From Actinokineospora inagensis DSM 44258 (lineage in GTDB: Bacteria > Actinomycetota > Actinomycetes > Mycobacteriales > Pseudonocardiaceae): a stretch of DNA of 64,000 nt. The stretch's first letter is position 1. Each line of letters starts with the position of its first letter. The position numbers were made by a program, and so were the translations under genes. The notes under the pieces were generated by a model. The model had not been told where the DNA came from and made no database searches. It worked only from the letters and a program-made list of their open reading frames with translations. Shown here piece after piece: positions 16,674-26,880 of the stretch. The stretch is taken from positions 129,925 through 193,924 of the forward strand of contig NZ_KI519518.1 of the NCBI RefSeq assembly GCF_000482865.1, in the 5' to 3' direction.

Positions 16674-18089
16674 CTAGCCGATCAACTGGGCGACGGTGTA
16701 AATGATCAGACCCGCCAACGCGCCGACCACGGTGCCGTTGATGCGGATGAACTGCAGGTCTCGGCCGACCTGCAGTTCGACCTTGCGCGCGGTTTCCTCG
16801 GCGTCCCAGCGCTGGACGGTGTCGGTGATCAGGGTGGTGATCTCGGCCCGGTAGTTCAGCACGACGTAGGCGGCGGCCCCCTCGACCCAACTGTCGGCCT
16901 TGGTGCGCAGCGTCTCGTCGCCGACGAGTCGTTCGCCGAGGGCGACGAGGGCGACGCGAACCCGGGTGCGCAGTTCGCTGGAGGGGTCCTCGGCGGCGTC
17001 GAGCAGCATCTTCTTGGCCGTGGCCCAAGCGGAGCCGATCAGGTTCTGCACCTCGGGGTGTTCGAGGACCTGCTGCTTGACCGTCTCGGCACGGGCCATG
17101 ACCGTCGGGTCGCGCTGCAGGTCGCCCGCGAACTCGCGCAGGAACGTGTCCAGTGCGAGCCGCATCGGGTGGTTGACGTCGGTCTTGACCGCCCACGCGA
17201 AGGACAGCACCTCGCCGTAGACCTTGTCCGCGACCAACGAGTCGAAGAACTTCGGCGACCACGACGGCGCCCGGTCGGACACCACGGTCATGACCTGGTC
17301 GTAGTTGCCCTTCACCCAGTCGTACGCGCGGTCGCACATCAGGTCGACCAGTTTGTGGTGCGCCCCGTCCTCGAACACCCGCTCGAGCAACTTCCCCAGC
17401 GGCGGTCCCCACGGCACCTTCACCACCCGGGAGACAACGGCTTGTTCCATGACCGCCTGCACGTCTTCGTCGCGCAGCACGGTCACCGCCCCGCGCACCA
17501 CGGTCGCCAACTCCGACGTGACCCGCTCGGCGTTCTCGGTCCGCGCCAGCCAAGCCCCCAACCGCGCCGCGATTCCCACCCGGCGCAACCGTTCGCGCAC
17601 AACCTGTTCCGACAGGAAGTTCGTCCCGACGAACTCACCGAGGCTGTTGCCCAGCGCGTCCTTGCGGGACGGGATGATCGCGGTGTGCGGGATCGGCAGC
17701 CCCAGCGGCCGCCGGAACAGCGCGGTCACCGCGAACCAGTCGGCCAGCGCGCCCACCATCCCCGCCTCGGCCGCCGCCTTCACATACCCGACCCACCCGG
17801 GCGCCCCGTTCGCCCCCCAGATCGTCGTCACGAGGAACACCACCGTCGCCGCCCCGAGGAACGCGAGCGCGACCAGCTTCATCCGCCGCAACGCCCGCCG
17901 CTTCTCCGCTTCCCCCGGCACCGGCGACGGCACGGCCCCACCTTGCTGACCGGCACCTTGCCTGCCGGCACCCTGGTGACCGACACCCTGCTGACTGGTA
18001 CCAAGCCGACCGGCACCAGTCGCGGGCACCTCGCCGTCCTGCCGCGCCTCCGCGCCGGACACCGCCTGCCGCCCCACCACATCACTCAT
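16674..18089 (-). CDS. DUF445 family membrane protein
   Basis: A 471-residue DUF445 protein. After a low-complexity N-terminus with Gly/Gln repeats (QQGVGHQGAGRQGAGQQGG, residues about 31–49) there is a transmembrane segment (about 72–92). Then comes AEAGMVGALADWFAVTALFR, a hallmark of DUF445, long amphipathic helices, and a C-terminal transmembrane helix (TVVGALAGLIIYTVAQLIG). The start ATG 18089 has a GGGGAGGCGG ribosome site. Its function is unknown. Confidence 0.88.
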   Translation of the reverse strand: MSDVVGRQAVSGAEARQDGEVPATGAGRLGTSQQGVGHQGAGRQGAGQQGGAVPSPVPGEAEKRRALRRMKLVALAFLGAATVVFLVTTIWGANGAPGWVGYVKAAAEAGMVGALADWFAVTALFRRPLGLPIPHTAIIPSRKDALGNSLGEFVGTNFLSEQVVRERLRRVGIAARLGAWLARTENAERVTSELATVVRGAVTVLRDEDVQAVMEQAVVSRVVKVPWGPPLGKLLERVFEDGAHHKLVDLMCDRAYDWVKGNYDQVMTVVSDRAPSWSPKFFDSLVADKVYGEVLSFAWAVKTDVNHPMRLALDTFLREFAGDLQRDPTVMARAETVKQQVLEHPEVQNLIGSAWATAKKMLLDAAEDPSSELRTRVRVALVALGERLVGDETLRTKADSWVEGAAAYVVLNYRAEITTLITDTVQRWDAEETARKVELQVGRDLQFIRINGTVVGALAGLIIYTVAQLIG

Positions 18090-18518
18090 GGCCGCCCGCC
18101 TCCCCGCCCACACCCAACACCGCCCGGCCGCCGACCACTGAGTCACGCACACCGCTCACCCCACCAACGACCACAGCTCGCATTCCGCTCCCGCCCACCT
18201 CGCGGGCTGCGCCACACCCACTCCCGTGTGCTGCACTCGACCCCACCCGGCACGACCTCAACAGCGATGACATCGCGCCAACCAAGCCCAACCGCTCATG
18301 AGCCCCCGGCGGCCATCCAGCCCGGACGACGCCGGTCGGACGCGACCACCCGACCGGATGTCCTGCCCTTGCGGGCACCGCGATCCACCGACCTTTGGCG
18401 AGGTCAGCGATGGGTTCCGCCGGGCAATCGCACCTCGGGCACGCGGACCGGGGCGGCCCCTGAGGTCCGTCTGGCGCGGGTGTCGGTTGCTCCACGGGCC
18501 CATTCTCCGTGAGGATGC
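18090..18518. other. Intergenic region between divergent genes, no gene found
   Basis: This 429-bp stretch separates the DUF445 gene (leftward) from the aminotransferase gene (rightward). Open frames here lack ribosome sites or recognisable domains. It must hold both promoters, but I see no convincing conserved promoter pair or operator. Confidence 0.5.
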
Positions 18519-19691
<1,173 letters not shown>

Positions 19692-19710
19692 GCATCACCT
19701 TTTCCTTTCT

Positions 19711-19736
19711 GCCGCTGGTTCCAGACAACCGGCGGC
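19711..19736 (+). terminator. Hairpin after the aminotransferase gene
   Basis: A 10-bp stem (GCCGCTGGTT with AACCGGCGGC, one G-T pair) and 6-nt loop begin 20 bp past the stop codon. Confidence 0.55.
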
Positions 19737-19923
19737 CGGGGTGGTCTGTCATCACTCATCCGGGCTACTCCGGGCCAACTCCGCTCTCAGCGGAATTGCC
19801 GGAGATCGCACATCAATAACCGGATCGGGCAGCGGTAATCACACCTTCGAGGGGCGCGGGGAGCGGGAACCGGGGCGGGTCCGTCTGAGCCGGCAAATAG
19901 CCGACCTCAGATCGGGGAACAGC

Positions 19924-20493
19924 GTGAACACACTGTCCACAGCAGACTTGTTGGACCGCGCCCGGGGCGGCGACGAGACCGCGTGGCGCGATCTCGTTGC
20001 CCGGTTCGCGCCGACCGTGTGGCGGGTGGCCAGGTCCTTCCGCCTGGGCGCCGCCGATTCCGCCGACGTCTGCCAGAACACCTGGATCGCGCTCGCCGAA
20101 AAGGCCTCGACCATCCACAGCCCGGAGCGGCTGTCGGCGTGGCTGACCACGACCGCCCGACGGGAGTCGATCCGGATGGTGGGCGCCCACAAACAGGAAG
20201 TCAGCGTCGACTGGATGGAATGGGGGACGCTGCTCCGCGACGAACAACAACCCGAGGAACGCGTTATCCGCTCCAACCGCGACGACCTCTTGTGGCGCGC
20301 TTTTAACCAACTCTCCGAGCGCTGCCGACAACTCTTGGGCCTAATGGCATTCGCGCCAGAACTCAGTTACCCCCGTCTAGCTCATGCGGTAGGTGTCGCT
20401 ACCACGAGCGTTAGCACTACCCGAGCACGTTGCTTGGACATCCTGCGCCGCAAGCTCACCATCCTCGGCATGCCGGACGAGGTGGCGGGATGA
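19924..20493 (+). CDS. Sigma-70 family (ECF-type) RNA polymerase sigma factor
   Basis: A 189-residue sigma factor with region 2 (AWRDLVARFAPTVWRVARSF; DVCQNTWIALAEK; ERLSAWLTTTARRESIRM) and region 4 (LSERCRQLLGLMAFAPELSY, then RLAHAVGVATTSVSTTRARC). It starts at GTG 19924; the open frame extends far upstream but the conserved part begins here. It overlaps the next gene by ATGA. No typical zinc anti-sigma factor follows; the coupled gene is unknown. Confidence 0.9.
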   Translation: MNTLSTADLLDRARGGDETAWRDLVARFAPTVWRVARSFRLGAADSADVCQNTWIALAEKASTIHSPERLSAWLTTTARRESIRMVGAHKQEVSVDWMEWGTLLRDEQQPEERVIRSNRDDLLWRAFNQLSERCRQLLGLMAFAPELSYPRLAHAVGVATTSVSTTRARCLDILRRKLTILGMPDEVAG

Positions 20494-20897
20494 CGAGCTG
20501 GATCTCCGACGACGAGTTGCTGTCCGAGCTGCGCGGCCTGCTGGACCGATTGGACCCGACTCCGCGGCGGGTGGTGGACGCCGCGGTCGTGGCCGGGTCG
20601 ATGCTCGGCGCGCGGTGGGTGGAGGTGGAGCTGACCGAGGTGAAGGGCGTGCTCGCCACCGGGGCGCGGACGGTGTGGCGCGGTGACGGGTTGTTGGTGG
20701 AGCTGGGCAGGCGGGTCACCGGCCTGGTCGACCCCAAGCTCGACGTCACCCACGTCGAACTGCACTCCCACGGCGCGGTCGAGGTTCTCGCGGTGGGCTC
20801 CATCGGCACGTTCTGCGCCGAGCGACCCGACGGCACTATCCGGCTCGTCTTGCACCGGTCGGGCGCGGCTCCCCTTGTGACGTCATGGCTCCGGTAG
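20490..20897 (+). CDS. Unknown protein translationally coupled to the sigma factor
   Basis: A 135-residue soluble alpha/beta protein with no transmembrane helix and no anti-sigma zinc motif. It has a helical N-terminus (SDDELLSELRGLLDRLDPTP), then predicted strands (WVEVELTEVKGVL; VTHVELHSHGAVEVLAVGSI) ending in TIRLVLHRSG. ATG 20490 overlaps the sigma stop. Coupling suggests it may modulate the sigma factor, but I do not recognise the family. Confidence 0.7.
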   Translation: MTSWISDDELLSELRGLLDRLDPTPRRVVDAAVVAGSMLGARWVEVELTEVKGVLATGARTVWRGDGLLVELGRRVTGLVDPKLDVTHVELHSHGAVEVLAVGSIGTFCAERPDGTIRLVLHRSGAAPLVTSWLR

Positions 20898-21227
20898 AGC
20901 TAGCCGGCGTAGACGGACGGCGGTCGACAACCGTCCGGATCGTGCAAGGCCACAAGGCGTTCGCGTTCGGCGGATCCGGACCGCGCGGTCGCACTGCGGT
21001 CTGTGTGCACTTGGGACACCGTGACGTCGCAGCCGCGCACTCGCACGGAAGACCGCGAGGTTCACCCGGTCCGGTGGATTCCACTGTCGGTGATCAACGC
21101 GACGGTGGGGTGGCGGCGGCGGACGCGTTGCGCCGTCTTTCCGGGTGGAACACACGCGGTTAGGGTGCAGAAGGACGACCCGGTCCTGGATAGTGGCCTG
21201 GTCACACCGGTCGGTGGCGGCTCGACG

Positions 21228-22007
21228 ATGGGAACCGGGATGGCGGTGATGCGCGTGGCACGGTCGGTCGACCTGTCCCGGCTGCTGCTCCGGCTCGCCG
21301 TCACCGGTGGGCTGGTGGTGGCCGCGTGGGTGATCGGCGTGGTGCTCGCGGGCAGCGCGTCCGCCGACATCGGTCTCGGGTTGAGCTCGGAACCGGGCGA
21401 CGACCAGGCCGTTGTCTCCGGGTACGTGGTCAACACCAAGACCAGGCCCGCCGCGGCGGTCAGCGCCATTGGCATCACCTCGACGACCCGGCCGCAGACA
21501 ACCGTCTACGCGGGCGCGGTGTCGAACGAGGTAGCCGCACCACCGGTCGTAGTCACTCCTCCTATCCCCCCTCCCCCACCAATCGCGGTCGCACCGGTAG
21601 CGCAAGAGCCGCAGGCCGCGCCTGTCCGTAAGAGCGTCGAGCGGGCTAAACCGCGTCGACAAGCCGTCAAGGCCGTGCGGGCTGTTACCGCCATCGCGCA
21701 GACGATCGATGTGGCGTCACCGCCGCAGGCAGCACCACCTGCCAAATCGGAGAACCCGGACGACGGCCCGTTGGCCCAGTCGGGGAAGACCCCCCAAGTT
21801 CCCGCACCCACCGCGCCCGCCTGCCCGGCGGCGCCCGGTTCGGCGGCAGCGCCGTCTTACGACAACGGCGGTCACGCCAGGGCATCCCTTGGTGTTCTCA
21901 CCGACCGTGCGCGGTTGGCACCGCTCGCCGTGGCGGGCGCGACCGCGTCCGGCCCGGTGGAGCCGTCCGGCGACGCCGCCGGGTTGCTCTCGTCCGCCCC
22001 GGACTGA
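21228..22007 (+). CDS. Membrane-anchored or secreted Pro/Ala-rich protein of unknown function
   Basis: A 259-residue protein. The N-terminal hydrophobic segment is LLLRLAVTGGLVVAAWVIGV followed by VLAGSASADIG, which could be a signal peptide cleaved after ASA or an anchor. The rest is low complexity: a PPIPPPPPI stretch at about residue 113, basic KSVERAKPRRQAVKAVR, and Pro/Ala tracts. The start among ATG 21228, 21240 and 21249 is uncertain. It lies 330 bp after the sigma-coupled gene and may belong to the same regulon. Confidence 0.6.
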   Translation: MGTGMAVMRVARSVDLSRLLLRLAVTGGLVVAAWVIGVVLAGSASADIGLGLSSEPGDDQAVVSGYVVNTKTRPAAAVSAIGITSTTRPQTTVYAGAVSNEVAAPPVVVTPPIPPPPPIAVAPVAQEPQAAPVRKSVERAKPRRQAVKAVRAVTAIAQTIDVASPPQAAPPAKSENPDDGPLAQSGKTPQVPAPTAPACPAAPGSAAAPSYDNGGHARASLGVLTDRARLAPLAVAGATASGPVEPSGDAAGLLSSAPD

Positions 22008-22115
22008 CCGGGCCGTTTCCACGGGACCGGTCTGTCCACTGACCGGTCGTCCCCACCGCTCACCAGCCATTTCCCGACCCGATCTGCCGACCGCGCCCGG
22101 TCAGATCGGGACCTG

Positions 22116-22150
22116 GCCCCGGCGCCGCGATGCCCCCGCGGCGCCGGGGC
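22116..22150. terminator. GC-rich hairpin between convergent genes
   Basis: Perfect 14-bp arms GCCCCGGCGCCGCG (22116–22129) and its complement (22137–22150) with a 7-nt loop. It is in the 297-bp gap between the secreted-protein gene and the MocR gene, which otherwise holds nothing recognisable. Confidence 0.65.
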
Positions 22151-22304
22151 TCCCCCTCGGCCACCCCGGGTGGTCGGCACAACGCGGGGCTGTGCCGACC
22201 ATCGGGGTGCGCACCGAGGCTGGGCGCTCCCGATGGCGAAAGGTCCAAACAACTACGCCATCCAGCGCACTGGATTTCTACCGCCTCGACCGGGTTGAGG
22301 CCAC

Positions 22305-23747
22305 CTAGGCGACCGGGATTAGACCATCGGAACCGAGCGTTCCAGGCGATCCGGTGACGACGGCGGCCACTCCGGCGAGCCTGCGCACCGCCTCGGTCAG
22401 CAACGGCGCCGGTAGCGTGTACGGCAACCGCAGCCACCGGTCCAGGCCACCGTGGGCGCTGAACCTCGAGGCAGGTGCCAACCGCACCCCCACGCTCTGC
22501 GCCGCGACCGCGAGTCGGGTGCCAATCGGCTCAGGCAGCTCACACCACAGGCTCAGCCCGCCCCGGGGGATCTCGAAGGACCAGGTGGGGCAGTGCTCGC
22601 GCAACGCGTCAACCATCACATGCCTTGTCGCCGCCATCTCGGCGCGGCGCTCACGTAGCAATGGCTCCGGATCGGCATAGAGCTGCGCGAGGACCAACTG
22701 CTCGAAGACCGGGGAACCCAGGTCGAACGCCCGCCGGGACGCGGCGAGCCTGCCAATGATCTCGTCGGACGCGCGTATCCAACCCAACCGGAGCCCACCC
22801 CAGTGGGACTTGCTCGCGGAACCGACCGTGATGACCAAGCCCGGCTCGAATGACCCCATCGGGGGCGGACCGTCGAGGGGGTTGCCGTCGAGGTCTAGCT
22901 CAACGAGCGTTTCGTCGATCACGACAGGGGTGCGCGCACGGCGCAAGATGGCGGCCAACTGCTCGCGGCCCGCGGCGTCCAACCGGCGACCGGTGGGGTT
23001 GTGGAAGTCGACGATCATGTAGGCCAGCCGTGGCGCGGCTTGACGCAAGACCACATCAACACCCTCTAGGTCCCACCCCTGCTCAGGCATGGGTACCGGG
23101 ACCGGGATGGCGTGCGCGGAGCGGATGGCCTCTAGAGCGTTGTTGTAGGTGGGCTGCTCCACGAGCACGCGGTCACCGGGGCCGGCCATGGCGCGTAGGA
23201 CCAGAGCGAGCGCGTGGTGGGCTCCGTTGGTGACCAGGACCTGATCGGGCGTGGTGGGCAACCCCCGAGCCGTGAAGCGGTCGGCGAGCCGTTCCCGCAA
23301 GACGTTGAGCCCGTAGCCGAGGTAACCGTGGTTGGACAGCTCTACCGCGAACGCCGCGCGGACAGCGTCAACGGCCACCCCTACCCCTGGTAGCGCGCCT
23401 GGCGCGGCCGTGGCGAGGTCCAGCGGCTGGTTGCGTTCCTGGAACGGCGCGTTGGCGGGTGTGGCGGGGAGGGTGGTTCGCGAGCCTGAACCGCGCCTGC
23501 TGACGATGAGGCCGTCCTCGCGGAGGAGGTCCCAGGCGGTGGCGACGAGGGTCCTGCTGACGCCCAGGGCGGCCGCCAACTCGCGTTCGGCGGGCAGCGT
23601 GGTGCCGGGCGGCAACTGGCCGTCGAACATGAGCAGGCGGATACCGGCGGCGAGACCGGCGGAGCCCGACCTGTTGCCTTGGTCACGCCACTCACCCAGC
23701 ATGCGGACCAATCGCGCTGCTGAGACCCGTCCTCCAGGGGGAAGCAT
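22305..23747 (-). CDS. MocR-family regulator (YczR-like)
   Basis: A 480-residue fusion of a GntR-type winged helix (about residues 20–85: LPAERELAAALGVSRTLVAT, WDLLREDGLIVSRRGSG) and a fold-type I aminotransferase domain. The latter has NHGYLGYGLNVLRERLADRF, TNGAHHALALVLRAM, FHNPTGRRLD, and the PLP lysine in GSASKSHWGGLRLGW. MocR proteins use PLP as an effector and regulate rather than transaminate. The divergent neighbour is a YczE-type membrane protein, the known partner of YczR. ATG 23747 has GGGGGA upstream. Confidence 0.9.
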   Translation of the reverse strand: MLPPGGRVSAARLVRMLGEWRDQGNRSGSAGLAAGIRLLMFDGQLPPGTTLPAERELAAALGVSRTLVATAWDLLREDGLIVSRRGSGSRTTLPATPANAPFQERNQPLDLATAAPGALPGVGVAVDAVRAAFAVELSNHGYLGYGLNVLRERLADRFTARGLPTTPDQVLVTNGAHHALALVLRAMAGPGDRVLVEQPTYNNALEAIRSAHAIPVPVPMPEQGWDLEGVDVVLRQAAPRLAYMIVDFHNPTGRRLDAAGREQLAAILRRARTPVVIDETLVELDLDGNPLDGPPPMGSFEPGLVITVGSASKSHWGGLRLGWIRASDEIIGRLAASRRAFDLGSPVFEQLVLAQLYADPEPLLRERRAEMAATRHVMVDALREHCPTWSFEIPRGGLSLWCELPEPIGTRLAVAAQSVGVRLAPASRFSAHGGLDRWLRLPYTLPAPLLTEAVRRLAGVAAVVTGSPGTLGSDGLIPVA

Positions 23748-23749
23748 GG

Positions 23750-23787
23750 GCCAATTCTCGCAGATTGGCTCTCGATTGAAGTCCAAT
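23750..23787. promoter_or_regulatory. Repeated CCAAT/ATTGG elements between yczR-like and yczE-like genes
   Basis: GCCAAT (23750–23755) and ATTGGC (23764–23769) form a 6-bp inverted repeat. A second, weaker ATTG-AAGTC-CAAT follows within the next 18 bp. They occupy the short divergent intergenic region and are the best candidate binding site for the MocR protein. Confidence 0.45.
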
Positions 23788-23806
23788 GGTCGGTAACGAT
23801 GGGGCC

Positions 23807-24448
23807 ATGGCCCCCACCGACCTGTCCACCCTCCCGCTCCGGACCAGTCCAGGCAGACGACTCCCGCAACTGTTCGTCGGGCTGGCGCTCTACGGCTTCA
23901 GCACCGGGCTGCAGATCAAGGCGGCACTCGGCCTCGCACCGTGGGACGTGCTGCACGACGCGTTGCACAAGCTCTTAGGCGTCAGCTTCGGCACTGTCAC
24001 CGCCGCAGTTAGCCTCGTCGTGCTGCTGTGCTGGATTCCCATCAAGCAGCGCCCCGGGGTCGGCACGATCTCCAACGTCTTACTCGTGTCGACCTCGATC
24101 GACTTGACCTTGGCGGTAGTGCCGACGCCGTCGAACATGTTCACCCGGATCGTCTTGATGATCGCCGCCGTCGCGCTCAACGGTCTTGCCACGGCCGCGT
24201 ACATCGGTGTGCGCCTGGGGCCCGGACCGCGCGACGGGCTGATGACCGGGATCTCCGCCCGCACCGGTTACGCCATCCGCTGGGTGCGAACCGCCATCGA
24301 GATCATCGTGTTGGCGACGGGGTGGCTGTTGGGGGGATCGGTCGGCGTGGGCACTGTCATCTACGCGCTCGCCATCGGCCCACTCGCGCAGATGTTCCTC
24401 CCGATGGTGACTTGGCGTCCACGAGCCGAGGTGAAAGTCGGACATTAG
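23807..24448 (+). CDS. YczE/YitT-like membrane protein
   Basis: A 213-residue integral membrane protein with about five hydrophobic segments and the YczE signature: GLALYGFSTGLQIKAALGLA, PWDVLHDAL, and LGPGPRDGLMTGIS. It is divergent from its presumed regulator YczR. ATG 23807 is favoured; ATG 23786 would add seven residues. It contains two TTA leucine codons (23975, 24080). The transported substrate is unknown. Confidence 0.87.
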   Translation: MAPTDLSTLPLRTSPGRRLPQLFVGLALYGFSTGLQIKAALGLAPWDVLHDALHKLLGVSFGTVTAAVSLVVLLCWIPIKQRPGVGTISNVLLVSTSIDLTLAVVPTPSNMFTRIVLMIAAVALNGLATAAYIGVRLGPGPRDGLMTGISARTGYAIRWVRTAIEIIVLATGWLLGGSVGVGTVIYALAIGPLAQMFLPMVTWRPRAEVKVGH

Positions 24449-24458
24449 TGTCGGGAGC

Positions 24459-25541
24459 ATGACCAACGCCCCGACGCTGCCACGCTGGAGCCTGGCCGTA
24501 CCGCCCGCCGCCCTTCTTATCCTCGTGTCGTCCTACGGCCGTCACCTCGGGCCGTTCCTGATAGTGCTCGTATGCCTCGGTCTTGCCGGCGCCGTTACCG
24601 CTGCCGTGCACCACGCGGAGGTCGTTGCCCACCGGGTCGGTGAACCGTTCGGCACGCTGATCCTGGCCATCGCGGTCACGGTGATCGAGGTCGCCCTGAT
24701 CGTGACGCTGATGGTGTCGGGCGGCGAGAAGGCGGCGGCGCTGGCCCGGGACACCGTGTTCGCCGCGATCATGATCACCACCAACGGGATCGTCGGACTC
24801 GCGTTGCTGGTCGGCGCGTTGCGGCACCGCGTCCAGGAGTTCCGCGCGCACGCGTCGGGTGGCGCGCTCGCGGTGATCACCGCCCTGGTGACGTTGAGCC
24901 TCGTGCTGCCAACGTTCACGGAAAGCACACCGGGACCGACGTTCTCCGGAGCGCAACTGGCGTTCGCGGGTGTCGCGTCACTGGTGCTCTACGGCGTATT
25001 TGTGTTCGTACAAACCGTGCGCCACAGGGACTACTTCCTGCCCAAGACAAGCGCCAGCGAGGACGAGCACGCGGACGCACCATCGGGAAAGACGACTCGT
25101 ACGAGTCTTGTGCTGCTCTTGGCCTGCCTGGTTGCTGTAGTGGGATTGGCTAAGACAGTCTCACCGACTCTAGAGTCCGCAGTGGACTCTGTTGGCGCAC
25201 CTGTGTCTTTCGTAGGCGTCCTCATCGCGTTGCTTGTACTGCTACCGGAAACGGTTGCCGCAGTGCGCGCCTCTTTGCGCAACCGCCTGCAGGTGAGCCT
25301 GAACCTGGCACTCGGCTCGGCGCTGGCGAGCATCGGGCTGACGATCCCGGCGATCGCGGTCGCGTCGATCTGGCTCACCGGGCCGCTGAGGCTTGGCCTT
25401 GGCCCCAAGGAATTGGTGCTGCTCGTGTTGACCCTGCTGGTCAGCACGCTGACCCTGGTCTCCGGCCGGGCGACCCTGCTGCAGGGCACCGTGCACCTCA
25501 CGGTGTTCAGCGCTTTCCTGTTCCTCGCCGTGACCCCGTGA
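24459..25541 (+). CDS. Cation/proton antiporter (ChaA/CaCA-like)
   Basis: A 360-residue membrane protein with about ten segments. Two inverted-repeat cores of the CaCA superfamily are visible: [20 protein letters not shown] at about residues 54–73 and [20 protein letters not shown] at about 282–301, plus [18 protein letters not shown]. It is closest in pattern to ChaA-type Ca2+(Na+)/H+ antiporters. The start is 10 bp after the YczE stop, so the two may be co-transcribed. Confidence 0.87.
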   Translation: MTNAPTLPRWSLAVPPAALLILVSSYGRHLGPFLIVLVCLGLAGAVTAAVHHAEVVAHRVGEPFGTLILAIAVTVIEVALIVTLMVSGGEKAAALARDTVFAAIMITTNGIVGLALLVGALRHRVQEFRAHASGGALAVITALVTLSLVLPTFTESTPGPTFSGAQLAFAGVASLVLYGVFVFVQTVRHRDYFLPKTSASEDEHADAPSGKTTRTSLVLLLACLVAVVGLAKTVSPTLESAVDSVGAPVSFVGVLIALLVLLPETVAAVRASLRNRLQVSLNLALGSALASIGLTIPAIAVASIWLTGPLRLGLGPKELVLLVLTLLVSTLTLVSGRATLLQGTVHLTVFSAFLFLAVTP

Positions 25542-25627
25542 CAGCCTGTGGACAACTTGGTGCGGGCTTGACAGAAAACGTGGACACTGGTTGGCGGGCA
25601 CCACAGCCAACTCAAGGAGGAACGACC

Positions 25628-25996
25628 ATGCTCACCGAGACCGACGCCTTCAGCGGCTTCTCCGTCGACGACATCCCGGCGGCCAAGGAGTTCTACGGCA
25701 CCACGCTCGGCCTCAGATTGTCGGCGGCGAACGGTATGTTGACCCTGCACCTGGGCGGTGGCGGGAACGTGCTGGTCTACCCCAAGCCCAACCACGCCCC
25801 CGCCACGTTCACCGTCCTGAACTTCCCGGTCGCCGACATCGAGTCCGCTGTGGACGAACTGGTGGCGAAGGGTGTTCGGTTCGAGCACTACGAGAACGAG
25901 AACCAGGACGAGCGGGGGGTCATGCGCGGGTTCGGGCCGCCGATCGCCTGGTTCACCGATCCCGCCGGGAACATCCTCTCGGTGCTGCAACGCTGA
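25628..25996 (+). CDS. VOC superfamily (glyoxalase-like) protein
   Basis: A 122-residue single VOC module: [38 protein letters not shown], and the closing [18 protein letters not shown]. It starts at ATG 25628 after a strong AAGGAGG. VOC proteins bind metals and serve as dioxygenases, lyases or antibiotic-binding proteins; nothing here selects among these. Confidence 0.9.
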   Translation: MLTETDAFSGFSVDDIPAAKEFYGTTLGLRLSAANGMLTLHLGGGGNVLVYPKPNHAPATFTVLNFPVADIESAVDELVAKGVRFEHYENENQDERGVMRGFGPPIAWFTDPAGNILSVLQR

Positions 25997-26078
25997 TCAC
26001 CGTCACACCACCCAGCGGCGGAGCCGCACCCGGCACCACCAACACGAACAAGGAGGTACCCGCCCGGACACCAAGCGG

Positions 26079-26624
26079 TCAGGCGGAGGCGAGATAGGTG
26101 CGCACGTTCTCATGGGTGACCCCCAGGGACGCCAACGCCTCGGTGGCGACACCACCGACGCGCAGCAGCGCCAACAGCACGTGCTCGTCACCGATGGACT
26201 TGTCGCCGCGTTCCAAGGCCTCACGGAGGCTGAGTTCCAGAACCCGTTTGGCATCACGGGAAAACGGAACCCGCCACCGCGGACCAGAGGTTCGTGGACG
26301 ACGCGCCGCGGGCGCCAACGCGCCCTCACCGTGGTTCTGCTCGATCGCCGCGACAACCGCGTCGACATCGATGCCGAACTCGCCGAGCGCCTCGGTCTCC
26401 GCGGACGACAACCCACCCCGCCTGCGCGTCACCTCGATGGCCGCCTTGGCAGACTCGGCGGTGACGGCGTGCCGAGCCAGGACGGCCGTACCGCGGGTCC
26501 CGTCCTGCTTGAGCAGACCGAGCAACAGGTGCTCGGGCTCGATCAACGCCGCCTCATCCCGCTCGGCGAGGTGCACGCCGTCCCGGACGACGACCCGCGC
26601 CGCCTTGGTGAACCGCTCGAACAT
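26079..26624 (-). CDS. Clp N-terminal-domain protein without ATPase domain
   Basis: A 181-residue protein carrying two Clp_N repeats: MFERFTKAARVVVRDGVHLA, then EPEHLLLGLLKQDGTRGTAV at residues 1–75, and SRDAKRVLELSLREALERGD with DEHVLLALLR at about 120–180. It lacks AAA modules, so it could bind substrates or adaptors of ClpC rather than unfold proteins. Its ATG follows the TAG of the small HTH gene with no gap (TAGATG), so the two form an operon. Confidence 0.9.
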   Translation of the reverse strand: MFERFTKAARVVVRDGVHLAERDEAALIEPEHLLLGLLKQDGTRGTAVLARHAVTAESAKAAIEVTRRRGGLSSAETEALGEFGIDVDAVVAAIEQNHGEGALAPAARRPRTSGPRWRVPFSRDAKRVLELSLREALERGDKSIGDEHVLLALLRVGGVATEALASLGVTHENVRTYLASA

Positions 26625-26834
26625 CTAGTGCCTCCCGTACTTCTTGTGCACGGCCTGCCTGCTCACCCCGAGCTCGGCCGCGATCTCCTGCCATGACCAT
26701 CCGTTCAGCCGCGCACTCCGCACCTGAACCGCCTCGAGCTGCTCCAACAACTTGCGCAGCGCCGCGACCGCCCGCAGACCGACCCGGGGATCCCGGTCAC
26801 CGGCCGCACTGGCCAACTGGGTTGCTTCAGCCAT
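26625..26834 (-). CDS. Small HTH protein
   Basis: A 69-residue protein. It has a helical N-terminus (LRAVAALRKLLEQLEAVQVR) and a C-terminal homeodomain-like HTH, ARLNGWSWQEIAAELGVSRQ followed by AVHKKYGRH. ATG 26834 coincides with the predicted transcription start, so the mRNA is probably leaderless. It is the likely repressor of its own operon with the ClpN protein, acting at the repeated GTCAAC elements overlapping the promoter. Confidence 0.87.
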   Translation of the reverse strand: MAEATQLASAAGDRDPRVGLRAVAALRKLLEQLEAVQVRSARLNGWSWQEIAAELGVSRQAVHKKYGRH

Positions 26835-26837
26835 ACC

Positions 26838-26880
26838 GTCAACATAGGTTGACACAGGCGCCGTGTCAACCTTGGTTGAC
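26838..26880 (-). promoter_or_regulatory. Leaderless promoter overlapped by four GTCAAC half-sites
   Basis: Reading the minus strand, TTGACA (26869–26864), a 17-bp spacer and TATGTT (26846–26841) are followed by six bases and then the ATG of the HTH gene. Half-sites GTCAAC (26838–26843), GGTTGAC (26847–26853), GTCAACC (26865–26871) and GGTTGAC (26874–26880) are alternately oriented. They include a 9-bp perfect inverted repeat, GGTTGACAC with GTGTCAACC, around a 7-bp centre. Confidence 0.75.

Noticed and set aside
20885..21163. Open frame of 92 codons after the sigma-coupled gene
   Set aside because: No ribosome site, no hydrophobic or domain pattern, and overlaps the preceding gene end.
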